Shown here piece by piece: positions 1 to 6,495 of a stretch of 6,670 nucleotides of DNA. The stretch is from the NCBI GenBank assembly GCA_025934595.1, contig JAICXU010000181.1:1-6670 (forward strand). Reading direction: 5' to 3'. Position 1 is the first letter of the stretch. The number at the start of each line of letters is the position of its first letter. Both the position numbers and the translations under genes were made by a program. Under the pieces are notes generated by a model. The model searched no databases. It was not told the DNA's origin and worked only from the letters and a program-made list of their open reading frames with translations. The DNA comes from Polyangiaceae bacterium. GTDB taxonomy: Bacteria > Myxococcota_A > Polyangia > Polyangiales > Polyangiaceae.

Positions 1-1440
1 GAGCGTTCCGCCCGCGATGTAGCGTTGGCCCGTCGCAAAGATGCCGCCATCGGTACCGGGAACGAGTCGGGGCGACGTGAGACCATCCACCGACGCGTAA
101 TAGAGGACATCGCTCATCGTGACGACGAGCGCGGTGCGGTCGGGCGAAAGCGCAAAGTCGGTCACGCCTGCTCCGATCACGCCGACGAGCTCGCAGGCCT
201 TGGTCGACGCATTCGGATGCAAGCGAAAGAGATTCGTTGCGGCAGGCCCAGCGTCGATCGTGCTGAGATGCGTGACGGCAAGGACGTCACCGCCGGACAA
301 GACGGCGATCTCCTGCACGTTGGGCTGACTCGTGGAATTCGGATCGGACGGCGACTGACACGTGATGACCGTGGCCATGCCTGGTGTCGCCGAGTCCGTG
401 GCGCTGCGAACCTCCCAGTTCTGCGCGTCGTCGTAGGCGAGCCACGCGACGTGCGTCTCGTCGGTCCATTGCACCGGAACGGAGCGATAGAGGCTGGCCG
501 CGACGAGCGCGCCGCCGTCGACGCCGTTGATGAACACGGGACCCAAGATTCGCTGATTCGATCCGTCGAGGCCCATCGTGACGACGACGAGACCCGAGCT
601 TCCGTCGTTTCGCATGTACGCCACACGATCGCCGTTCGGCGAGATCCGCAAACCGCGCGGGACATCGCCGGTGTTCGTGAATACGTCGAACTTCTGCGGC
701 GGAGTGCCGGTGCAGCGCGTCGATTCGTCGCCGATGGCGAGGTAGCTCGTGAACCCACCGTCGTCTTGGATTTCTCGGAAGCCGAATGCAACTCGCGCAG
801 GATCTTGCGGCTTGCCTTCGTACCAATCGAGCGACGTTCGCAGCCGATTCGCACCGAACGCGCTCAAATCGAGATCTGCAGCGACCTCTTCGTACGAAGT
901 CGCGCACGACACGGTCGCGCGGCCGGTGCCGTCGGTGTGAATGAGCTCGACTTGAGATACGGCGCCGCCATCGGAGAAGCCGGTAGTGTGCGCGAACGCT
1001 ATTTTTCCAGGATGCGCGTGCACCTTCGGTGACGCGGTCGCAGACGCGGTCCCTGCCGTCACCGTAACTTGGAGAACGTAGTCGCCGACGACGTCGGTAG
1101 GTAACGTCGGCTTCGCACTGTTCGCATTGGCGAGGCTCGCGGTAGTGACGTTGCTTCCCGGAGGCACCGACGCAACGGTCCACGCGAACGACGCACCCGC
1201 CGGCGAGCTCCCCGACGCGTCGAGCGAAGCGACCTGCCCCGCGTACACATCGACGTCACTCGCGTTGGCAGCAGCGCTCGTGCCGGTGTCACTCACGCTG
1301 GTGTCCGAAACACCGGTGTCGGTGGACGCGTCGGCATTGCCGGTGTTGCCGCTGTTGTCGTCGCCGCCGCCGCACGCAGCAGCGGCCGCGAGAATCCATG
1401 AAACCGCAACGAGAAGGAGAGTTCGCGTGGCTCGCACCAC
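1..1440 (-). CDS. Putative outer-membrane lipoprotein with PKD/Ig-like domain and TolB-like beta-propeller (partial, C-terminus beyond window)
   Basis: The frame is open from 1440 down to base 1 (480 codons) and runs off the left edge. From GTG 1440 the N-terminus is a lipoprotein signal peptide: Arg3/Arg6, a hydrophobic core (LLLVAVSWIL, 8-17), five alanines and Cys23 followed by GGGDD. The -3 residue is Ala, so the lipobox is weak, and Gly/Asp after the Cys suggests no inner-membrane retention. Residues ~24-57 are an Asp/Ser/Thr linker with repeated SDT units. Residues ~59-140 resemble PKD/Ig-like domains (SLDASGSS, AFTW-like 'SFAWTV', KPTLPTDVVGDYVLQVTV). From ~141 on, repeated strands such as GKIAFAHTT, LRISPNGDRVAYM, THVAWLAYDD and DFALSPDRTALVV match TolB/PD40-type propeller blades. 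The role is probably ligand or protein binding at the cell surface; no catalytic motif is seen. The start is uncertain: GTG 1437 is equivalent, and GTG 1494 has a GGGGAG three bases upstream but gives a 40-residue leader. It is divergent from the membrane enzyme. Confidence 0.85.
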   Translation of the reverse strand, partial: MVRATRTLLLVAVSWILAAAAACGGGDDNSGNTGNADASTDTGVSDTSVSDTGTSAAANASDVDVYAGQVASLDASGSSPAGASFAWTVASVPPGSNVTTASLANANSAKPTLPTDVVGDYVLQVTVTAGTASATASPKVHAHPGKIAFAHTTGFSDGGAVSQVELIHTDGTGRATVSCATSYEEVAADLDLSAFGANRLRTSLDWYEGKPQDPARVAFGFREIQDDGGFTSYLAIGDESTRCTGTPPQKFDVFTNTGDVPRGLRISPNGDRVAYMRNDGSSGLVVVTMGLDGSNQRILGPVFINGVDGGALVAASLYRSVPVQWTDETHVAWLAYDDAQNWEVRSATDSATPGMATVITCQSPSDPNSTSQPNVQEIAVLSGGDVLAVTHLSTIDAGPAATNLFRLHPNASTKACELVGVIGAGVTDFALSPDRTALVVTMSDVLYYASVDGLTSPRLVPGTDGGIFATGQRYIAGGTL

Positions 1441-1478
1441 ATGAGGATACGTGCGCGCGAGTGCCTTGCTCAACGCCA
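1441..1478. promoter_or_regulatory. Short divergent start region between lipoprotein and membrane enzyme
   Basis: If the lipoprotein starts at GTG 1440 and the enzyme at ATG 1479, only 38 bp separate them and each promoter must lie in the other's 5' end. The most A/T-rich stretch nearby is 1504-1522 (runs of T around TTTTTATC), just inside the called enzyme frame. That stretch would be a natural promoter site if the enzyme really starts at GTG 1527 or GTG 1593. I see no convincing -35/-10 pair on either strand. Confidence 0.35.
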
Positions 1479-3491
1479 ATGACTCGACACGCACGCTCTC
1501 CCCGTGTTTTTATCGGTGTTTCGCTCGTGCCTCCCGACAGTCGCCCACCTTCGCCCGAGGCTACTTCGAGCTCTCGACCGGCGCGTTTTTCCGTGCCGCG
1601 CCTCGGCGAATGGCTAGGGATCGGCAGTCCATCGGCGCGCGCGTGGGCACGAGGTCGGCGGCTGACGGCTCGTGCGCTCCTCGCGCTGCCCTTTCTTCTA
1701 TTGCTCGCGCACGATCTCTCTTTGCGTGCCGATCGCATCGTCGGCTACGACACGGAGAGCGCTCTTTTTTACGGGTTTTCCCTCATTTTGAGCGGCGCGA
1801 TGTGGGCGGGGCTTCTCGCCATGAGCGCCAGGCGCCGCGGCGTCGTGCGCTTCGCGGCCATGGCGTTCGGCGCGGTCATCGCGCTCTTCGCTGTCGGCGC
1901 GCAGACGTACACGTTCAGTCGTTACCAGACGTACATGGATCATCAATCGGTGCTCGTCGGCACGTCGATGATGCCGAGCATCTGGCAACAGCTCGCGAGC
2001 GATCGCGCGACGTTCGCGATGGCCCTCGCTCCTCCCATCCTCGCCGCGATCCTCACGCCCTTCCTGGTTCGGGCGATCGCGCCGACGCGCCCGCGCTGGT
2101 CCCGTCATGCGCTCGACATCACCATCGTGGCGCTCCTCTTCGCGCTTTTCGTTTCGCCCGATCACGGCGGCGTGCAAGGTCAATCGCCCGACATCATGTA
2201 CGTGTCGGCGCTCGGGCAGCTCGCGCGTGCGCGGTGGGATCACAATGAAACGGTGGAACGCGTACATCCTGGGCCGCGAACGCCCATCCCGCTTCCCGAT
2301 TTGCGCGCGAATCCACCGGTGCCCCGCGACGTCGTGTTCGTCTTGACCGAATCGGTGCGCGCGCAGAGCGTGTGCGTCGCCTACGACGATCATTGCACGT
2401 GGACGCCGTTCTCGAACTCGGAAGCGCCGGATCGCATTCCGCTCCTGCAAATGCGATCGGTGGATTCGACGACGGCGATCTCGCTCGCGGTGATGTGGAA
2501 TGGGCTCGCCCCGGAGTCGTCGCGCGCGGCCTTGCATTCGGCGCCGCTCCTCTGGGAGTACGCGCATGCGGCGCAGATCGACACCGCGTACTTCACGTCG
2601 CAAAATCTTTTGTTCGGCAACTCCGGCGCATGGCTCGAAGGTCTGCCGCTCACGCGTCGCGTGTCGGCCACGGAAATAGAGCCGGATGCGACGCTCGAGA
2701 TCGGCGCCGACGACGGCAAGCTCGTCGACTACGCGAGCGGCGAGCTCGGTGCGCTGCGCGAGCCGTATTTCGCCGTCGTGCATCTTTCGAACACGCATTT
2801 CCCGTACAAAACCGATCCGAAATATTCTCCGTTCTTGCCGGAAGAAGAAGCGACGGGCCCCGGATACGAGACCGAGATTCGCAATCGATATGCAGATGCA
2901 ATCTATTTGCAAGATCGCGCCGTCGGACGACTCATTCACGCGATTCGATCGCGGCCGGAAGGCAATCGCGTCGTCATCGTATTTCTCTCCGATCACGGCG
3001 AGCAGATGCGCGAGAAGGGCGCTGTCGGTCACACGGGCACGCTCTACGAAGAGGAGATCAAGATCCCCGCGTGGATCGATGCGCCGAAAGGAACGCTGAC
3101 CGCGGAAGAAGAGCGACACTTGAAGGACCTCCGCGACACGCCGCTCACGACGCTCGACATCGCGCCGACGATGCTCGACTTGCTCGGCCTTCTCGACGAG
3201 CCACGCATCGCACCCTTACGCGAGAAAATGCCTGGAAAAAGCCTGCTTCGAGGAGGCTCGAGCACGGAGAACGAAATCTTTCTCTCGAACTGCACCGAGC
3301 TCTGGCAGTGCGCGTTCAAGAACTGGGGCGCGATCAAAGGAACGAAAAAATTGATCGCGAACCAAGGCGACCACGCGTGGAATTGCTACGACCTCGCGGA
3401 AGATCCTTCCGAGCTTCGCGCGATGGAGCCCGAGGAATGCGGTGACTTGCAGTCACTCGCCGAGAGCAAAGGCCACGGCCGCCCGTTCTGA
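1479..3491 (+). CDS. Five-TM alkaline-phosphatase-superfamily phosphotransferase (EptA/LtaS-like 'sulfatase' family)
   Basis: This inner-membrane enzyme has a periplasmic sulfatase-fold domain (PF00884-like), 670 residues from ATG 1479. Five hydrophobic segments lie at ~66-82, 95-115, 122-141, 178-201 and 210-226, the topology of EptA and LtaS. The periplasmic domain then shows the metal and catalytic motifs in order: E291 in VLTESVRA, T332 in STTAISL (aligns with the nucleophilic Thr of EptA, TAVSL), H440 in THFPY, D505-H506 in SDHGE and H518 in VGHTG. The C-terminus ends with the sulfatase-like CYDLAEDPSE. There is no C/S-x-P-x-R motif, so it is not a formylglycine sulfatase. By family it would move a phospho-head group (phosphoethanolamine or glycerol phosphate) from a phospholipid onto an envelope glycan or lipid; donor and acceptor cannot be told from sequence. 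All six cysteines (299, 306, 605, 611, 636, 654) are periplasmic, suggesting disulfides. The frame is open from ATG 1398, but that start lies inside the opposite lipoprotein's signal peptide. GTG 1527 and GTG 1593 are alternatives; none has a good ribosome site. Confidence 0.88.
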   Translation: MTRHARSPRVFIGVSLVPPDSRPPSPEATSSSRPARFSVPRLGEWLGIGSPSARAWARGRRLTARALLALPFLLLLAHDLSLRADRIVGYDTESALFYGFSLILSGAMWAGLLAMSARRRGVVRFAAMAFGAVIALFAVGAQTYTFSRYQTYMDHQSVLVGTSMMPSIWQQLASDRATFAMALAPPILAAILTPFLVRAIAPTRPRWSRHALDITIVALLFALFVSPDHGGVQGQSPDIMYVSALGQLARARWDHNETVERVHPGPRTPIPLPDLRANPPVPRDVVFVLTESVRAQSVCVAYDDHCTWTPFSNSEAPDRIPLLQMRSVDSTTAISLAVMWNGLAPESSRAALHSAPLLWEYAHAAQIDTAYFTSQNLLFGNSGAWLEGLPLTRRVSATEIEPDATLEIGADDGKLVDYASGELGALREPYFAVVHLSNTHFPYKTDPKYSPFLPEEEATGPGYETEIRNRYADAIYLQDRAVGRLIHAIRSRPEGNRVVIVFLSDHGEQMREKGAVGHTGTLYEEEIKIPAWIDAPKGTLTAEEERHLKDLRDTPLTTLDIAPTMLDLLGLLDEPRIAPLREKMPGKSLLRGGSSTENEIFLSNCTELWQCAFKNWGAIKGTKKLIANQGDHAWNCYDLAEDPSELRAMEPEECGDLQSLAESKGHGRPF

Positions 3492-3504
3492 CGTCTCGAA
3501 TTCG

Positions 3505-4266
3505 TCACGGGCCAGGACCGCACGACACGTCGTCGAAGCGCCACGCGTCGAGCTGAGCTCCGGCCGTGTAGGTGAGGCCGAGATCGAAGGCGTCGACGCC
3601 GAGATCGTATGCGTCGCCGCCGATCTTGTATGTCGAGGTCTCGCCATCGACCGTGATCGCGAGCGAGCCTTCGCCGCTGGTCGCTGGAAACGAGAGCGAG
3701 AAGACCATCGTACGCCAATCGGATGACGTCGGGAACGAAGTGAGGATGCGACTGATGCCGGGATCACTGCTTCCTGCGTAGAGTGACTCCCCGACGTCGA
3801 TGACGCCGCTGCCGACGCCGAGCCGGATTTGGTAGTTCCCAGCTTTGCCTTGGATCCGCGGCCCCGAAATGTTGCTCGCGCCAGTGACGCGAAACGCGAA
3901 CGAGCAACACAGAGTCTTTCTCGCGGAGAAGGTCTTCTCGAGAAAGCCGGTGCCTCCGGATCGCCCTCCCGGAAATGTCGCCGAAAGCGAATTCGGTGGC
4001 GACGTGGCGCTCGACGAATCGAGGGCCAGAAGGACGCCGCTTTGCGTCGTCGAATCCCATTGCCCGCCAAGAGGCGAACTATCGAAGTTGTCCGATACGA
4101 TGCCCGTGCACGATCCGCTCGCGCCACTATCGCTCGTGACGCCGCCGTCGGACGTCGCCTTGCTACCGCTGAGGCCGGACGTGTCGAAGCAGTCCGTGAG
4201 ACCAGCGATCACTCCAACGATCATACTGATCGCGACTCCGCACCTGCGCAGGGGAGAACCAAGCAC
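3505..4266 (-). CDS. Putative lipoprotein with ConA-like/LamG jelly-roll-like domain
   Basis: Small exported protein of 253 residues. The N-terminus has Arg7/Arg8, a hydrophobic stretch (VAISMIVGVIAGL, 11-23) and Cys26 in GLTDC; Asp at -1 is unusual for a lipobox, so lipidation is likely but not certain. Residues ~27-52 are a Gly/Ser/Thr/Asp linker. The domain (~53-250) begins SDNFDSSPLGGQW and ends DAWRFDDVSC, alternates short hydrophobic strands with Gly/Ser turns and includes the strand LAITVDGETSTYKI. This pattern is common in ConA-like/LamG jelly-roll lipoproteins of myxobacteria; the fold is inferred from this pattern, not from a recognised signature. Cys53, 120, 121 and 249 could form two disulfides. 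Start GTG 4266 is the only start upstream of the signal region, because an in-frame TGA lies just above it. Its GGAGG ends one base before the GTG, too close for a normal site; ATG 4224 is an alternative but would drop the charged n-region. It converges on the membrane enzyme and diverges from the NfeD-like gene. Confidence 0.8.
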   Translation of the reverse strand: MLGSPLRRCGVAISMIVGVIAGLTDCFDTSGLSGSKATSDGGVTSDSGASGSCTGIVSDNFDSSPLGGQWDSTTQSGVLLALDSSSATSPPNSLSATFPGGRSGGTGFLEKTFSARKTLCCSFAFRVTGASNISGPRIQGKAGNYQIRLGVGSGVIDVGESLYAGSSDPGISRILTSFPTSSDWRTMVFSLSFPATSGEGSLAITVDGETSTYKIGGDAYDLGVDAFDLGLTYTAGAQLDAWRFDDVSCGPGP

Positions 4267-4428
4267 TCCTCCAAGACTATCCGGTCTGGGCGACTCTGGA
4301 CGTGCTCACGAGAAACAAACGAAATTCTTCCTGTTCGCGCCAAGGCGGCGTTCGCTCGTGGAAGCGGTAAGCTTGCATCGGATTCGCTCCACTTCTGCGG
4401 TAGCGGAGCTTCGAAGGAGCCCGAGCGC
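4267..4428. promoter_or_regulatory. Divergent intergenic region upstream of the NfeD-flotillin pair
   Basis: These 162 bp separate two divergently read genes and must hold the promoters of the LamG-like lipoprotein (minus) and of the NfeD-flotillin unit (plus), unless these lie inside coding sequence. The stretch 4310-4332 is locally A-rich (agaaacaaacgaaattc). I find no strong sigma-70-like pair. GGAGG on the minus strand at 4268-4272 abuts GTG 4266, and AAGGAG on the plus strand at 4414-4419 serves GTG 4429. Confidence 0.5.
4414..4419 (+). promoter_or_regulatory. Ribosome binding site deciding the NfeD-like start
   Basis: AAGGAG lies nine bases before GTG 4429 but fifteen before ATG 4435, which is in the same frame two codons on. 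This spacing favours GTG as the start. The site sits in an 8-base palindrome (CTTCGAAG, 4409-4416). Confidence 0.65.
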
Positions 4429-5112
4429 GTGTTCATGACGGTGATGGTCGTCGGCCTCCTCGGCCTGCTCGCGATGGCGCTTCCCGCCTTCACTGGCAGT
4501 CGTGGCCACGGAGCCATCGCGCGCGGCGGGGCGCATGCAAAGATCTTCGCGCGAGGTGGAGCGCACGCCGGCGCGCTCGCGCGCGGCGCACACGGACTGA
4601 AGGCCGCGACGCGACCCCATGCGGCTGCGGCATCGACGCGCGCAGGCAGTCAGGAAATCATTCCCGCCGACCTCCATCGTCCGAGCCACTTGCGGTTCAT
4701 TCCGTCACCGCGCGCGATCTGCAGCGTGCTCGCTCTCTATGGCGCGTTCGGAAACGCGCTCGTCCATGCCATGCACCTGTCGTTCTTCGCCTCGGCTCTC
4801 TTCGCCGTGATTCCCGCGCTGCTCGTCGAGCGCTTCGCGGTTCGGCCCGTGTGGAACCTCGTCTTTCGTTTCCAAGGCGAGCCGGCTTCTCCGCTGGAGT
4901 ACCTCGTCATGTCCGAGGCGCGCGCGGTCGTACCGTTCCGCAATGGCCGGGGCCTCGTGTCAGTGGTGCGAGACGGCCGTCAGGTCCAATTCGTCGCGAG
5001 GCTGCGCGACGATCAGAGAGACACACCAGTCAAAGTGGGCGCCCGACTGCTGGTCGAGGACGTCGATGCCAAACGCGAGAGCGTCACGGTGTCGGTGACG
5101 CCGGACACGTGA
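4429..5112 (+). CDS. NfeD/YuaF/YqiJ-like membrane protein, flotillin partner
   Basis: This 227-residue membrane protein probably partners the flotillin encoded 93 bp downstream. Hydrophobic segments lie at ~5-21, 96-113 and 117-134 (SFFASALFAVIPALLV). The tail (~163-224) reads as a small beta domain with the NfeD/YuaF OB-fold pattern: GRGLVSVVRDGRQVQFVARL, then PVKVGARLLVEDVD and VTVSV. Proteins of this layout (YuaF, about 174 residues, and YqiJ, about 209 residues) are encoded beside flotillins and act in membrane microdomains and envelope stress. The assignment rests on the fold pattern plus the neighbour, since sequence identity in this family is low. Unusual here is residues 24-75, a long basic Ala/Gly/Arg/His loop with repeated ARGGAHA units between the first and second membrane segments. 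Start GTG 4429 is chosen for its AAGGAG; the frame stays open upstream to 3829, but that part is antisense to the lipoprotein. Confidence 0.82.
   Translation: MFMTVMVVGLLGLLAMALPAFTGSRGHGAIARGGAHAKIFARGGAHAGALARGAHGLKAATRPHAAAASTRAGSQEIIPADLHRPSHLRFIPSPRAICSVLALYGAFGNALVHAMHLSFFASALFAVIPALLVERFAVRPVWNLVFRFQGEPASPLEYLVMSEARAVVPFRNGRGLVSVVRDGRQVQFVARLRDDQRDTPVKVGARLLVEDVDAKRESVTVSVTPDT
4513..4596 (+). repeat. In-gene imperfect tandem repeat coding ARGGAHA units
   Basis: Three tandem units of about 10 codons encode AIARGGAHA (29-37), IFARGGAHA (39-47) and the degenerate ALARGAHG (49-56) of the NfeD-like protein. The DNA copies have drifted at third positions (gcgcgcggcggggcgcat versus gcgcgaggtggagcgcac), so the repeat is better kept at protein than at DNA level. 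Confidence 0.7.
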
Positions 5113-5205
5113 CGGTGGTGCGTCTCACGAGCGGATGACCCAACCGCTTCGAGCGTCTTCGTCCACCTGTTTTCGCGCCGCGGGAGTACCCTCCGGCCCA
5201 AAGCC
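5113..5205 (+). other. Spacer between NfeD-like gene and flotillin gene
   Basis: The 93 bp between the two co-directional genes hold no terminator-like hairpin with a T-run, so read-through as an operon is plausible. The nearest Shine-Dalgarno-like GGGAG (5182-5186) is 19 bases before the flotillin ATG, too far for standard spacing. Its GGAG could pair with CTCC at 5191-5194 in a four-base-pair stem. Flotillin translation start is therefore not well explained by sequence. Confidence 0.5.
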
Positions 5206-6453
5206 ATGATCGAGCCCTCTCTCATCATCGTCGCTGTCGTCGTCATCGTCGTGCTGATGCTGACGTCGCTCATCGTGACGACTTTTTTGCGCAGCGTCGA
5301 TGCGGGCGAGATCCTGCTCGCGAGCCGAGGACGCAACCTGCGCATCTACCGCGGGCCCTGCAAAGCGCTCATCGTTCCCGTCATCACGCAAGTGCGCACG
5401 ATCCCGGCGCAGGCCATCAACGTCGACATCGAGATCACCGATCAAACGGCCGACATCGACGTCAACGGACGTTCGGCTCCCGTCAAGGTCACCGTCCGCG
5501 CTTCGGCCATCGTGAGCGTCGGCGAAGACGAAGCGATGGTGAATACCGCCGCGAACAAATTCTTTTCGAAGTCGCCCGGTGAGCAGCTCTCGACGCTGAC
5601 CGATGTTTTGTCGTCCGCGGGTCGCCGCGCGATCAACTTGCTCAAACACGATCAGCTCTTCAACGCGCGCTCGGCAGGAGCTCCCGCGAGCAGCACGAGC
5701 AGCGCGCTGGCGCTCGCGCAGCAGACATCGACCGCGATCGCGGTGGTGGCGCATGGCGAAGACGACGAGCTCGCCGTCATCATCAAAGACGCGTGCTCGC
5801 GCGAGCTCATGGATCTCGGTCTGTCGTTCAACAGCTTGAACATCAAGGCCGTGCTCAGCGAGGTGGCCGAGGCTCGACGCCGAGAGTCGGCAGCCCGCGC
5901 GAAGGCCGACGCCGACGTGGTGCAGGCGCAAGAAGAGCAACGAGCTCGAATCGCGCAGCTCGAGGCGGCGCAAAAGATCAACGACCAAGAGCGTGCGCTG
6001 AACATGCAGATCGCATCCAATGGCGCATCGATCGCAAAGGCCGAAGCCGAAAAACAGGCCGCCGTCCGGCAGCAGCGCGAGGCCGAGCTCGGCGCGAACC
6101 AGATCACGCAAGCGCGCGCCGACGCCGAGCAAAACGTCATCCAACAGGAAGCGGAGGGCCGCGCCCAAGCCGCGCGCATCCGCGCCATCGCGACCGCGGA
6201 GGCCGAAGCGATCCGCATGAAGGCGATCGCGCTCATGGAGCAGGGCGGCGCGTACCTCGATCTCCGGCGTCTCGAGCTGGCGCCCGAGCTGACGGCACAA
6301 GTCGCGAGCGCGCTGTCGAACAGTCAATTCGTCAACTTCGGAACCAGCGGCGCGAGCGGCGAGCACAGCGCGGTCTCGACCGGATCGGACGACGTGCTGC
6401 GCGTCGTACAGACGTTGATGGCAGCGAAGGTGATCACCGACCGAAAGCCGTAA
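5206..6453 (+). CDS. Flotillin-like SPFH/PHB domain protein
   Basis: This 415-residue membrane-anchored scaffold protein belongs to the flotillin/YqiK group, which oligomerises at the inner membrane and organises microdomains. An N-terminal membrane helix (LIIVAVVVIVVLMLTSLIV, 6-24) is followed by the SPFH/PHB domain (~30-217): CKALIVPVITQVRTIPAQ, then INVDIEITDQTADIDVNG, APVKVTVRASAIVSV, and KDACSRELMDLGLSFNSL before IKAV. Residues ~219-345 are the flotillin coiled coil, rich in Glu/Ala/Lys/Arg heptads (RAKADADVVQAQEEQRARIA). The C-terminal part has LELAPELTAQVASALSNS and NFG, as in flotillins near the oligomerisation region. Compared with typical bacterial flotillins, residues 156-186 carry an Ala/Ser/Thr/Gln-rich stretch where a short FAEKV-like segment usually sits. 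It follows the NfeD-like gene in the same direction, the classical pairing. The start is the only ATG that keeps the membrane helix; the ribosome site is weak. Family call is firm; the subgroup is less so. Confidence 0.95.
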   Translation: MIEPSLIIVAVVVIVVLMLTSLIVTTFLRSVDAGEILLASRGRNLRIYRGPCKALIVPVITQVRTIPAQAINVDIEITDQTADIDVNGRSAPVKVTVRASAIVSVGEDEAMVNTAANKFFSKSPGEQLSTLTDVLSSAGRRAINLLKHDQLFNARSAGAPASSTSSALALAQQTSTAIAVVAHGEDDELAVIIKDACSRELMDLGLSFNSLNIKAVLSEVAEARRRESAARAKADADVVQAQEEQRARIAQLEAAQKINDQERALNMQIASNGASIAKAEAEKQAAVRQQREAELGANQITQARADAEQNVIQQEAEGRAQAARIRAIATAEAEAIRMKAIALMEQGGAYLDLRRLELAPELTAQVASALSNSQFVNFGTSGASGEHSAVSTGSDDVLRVVQTLMAAKVITDRKP

Positions 6454-6495
6454 CGTCGCGACGCCGTCGATATCCGAGGAAGCTTTGCCGGGTCG
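6454..6495. other. Convergent spacer between flotillin and cysteine-rich gene
   Basis: The 42 bp between the two convergent stop codons contain a perfect 10-base palindrome, CGTCGCGACG (6454-6463), with no loop and no T-run. I see no convincing terminator for either gene. Confidence 0.5.

Noticed and set aside
25..1032. 335-codon plus-strand open frame
   Set aside because: It is antisense to the PKD/TolB lipoprotein; its product is Arg-rich and low in hydrophobic pattern, as expected of a high-GC shadow.
1698..3119. 473-codon minus-strand open frame opposite the membrane enzyme
   Set aside because: The product is rich in Arg, Asp and His with no domain; the plus-strand frame holds all catalytic motifs.
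1479..3491. Formylglycine-dependent sulfatase
   Set aside because: No C/S-x-P-x-R motif is present and the nucleophile position is a Thr in a TAISL context with five membrane helices.
4373..4406. TTGCAT as a -35 element for the NfeD-flotillin unit
   Set aside because: No acceptable -10 hexamer lies at 16-18 bases; the match is likely chance.
4386..4420. GCTCC (4386-4390) pairing with GGAGC at 4405-4409 or at 4416-4420 as a switch masking the ribosome site
   Set aside because: Each stem is only five base pairs and does not extend; alternative pairing of this size is expected by chance.
3829..4428. Frame open upstream of the NfeD-like gene, giving a 427-residue product ending at 5112
   Set aside because: This part is antisense to the well-supported LamG-like lipoprotein, its product is Arg/Ala-rich without domain features, and AAGGAG plus GTG 4429 give a natural start.
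5125..6366. 413-codon minus-strand open frame opposite the flotillin
   Set aside because: Its Asp/Arg/Leu repeats mirror the Glu/Ala coiled-coil codons of the flotillin; no signal or domain is visible.
6454..6463. Palindrome CGTCGCGACG after the flotillin stop as a terminator
   Set aside because: It has no loop and no T-run; short GC palindromes are frequent in such DNA.
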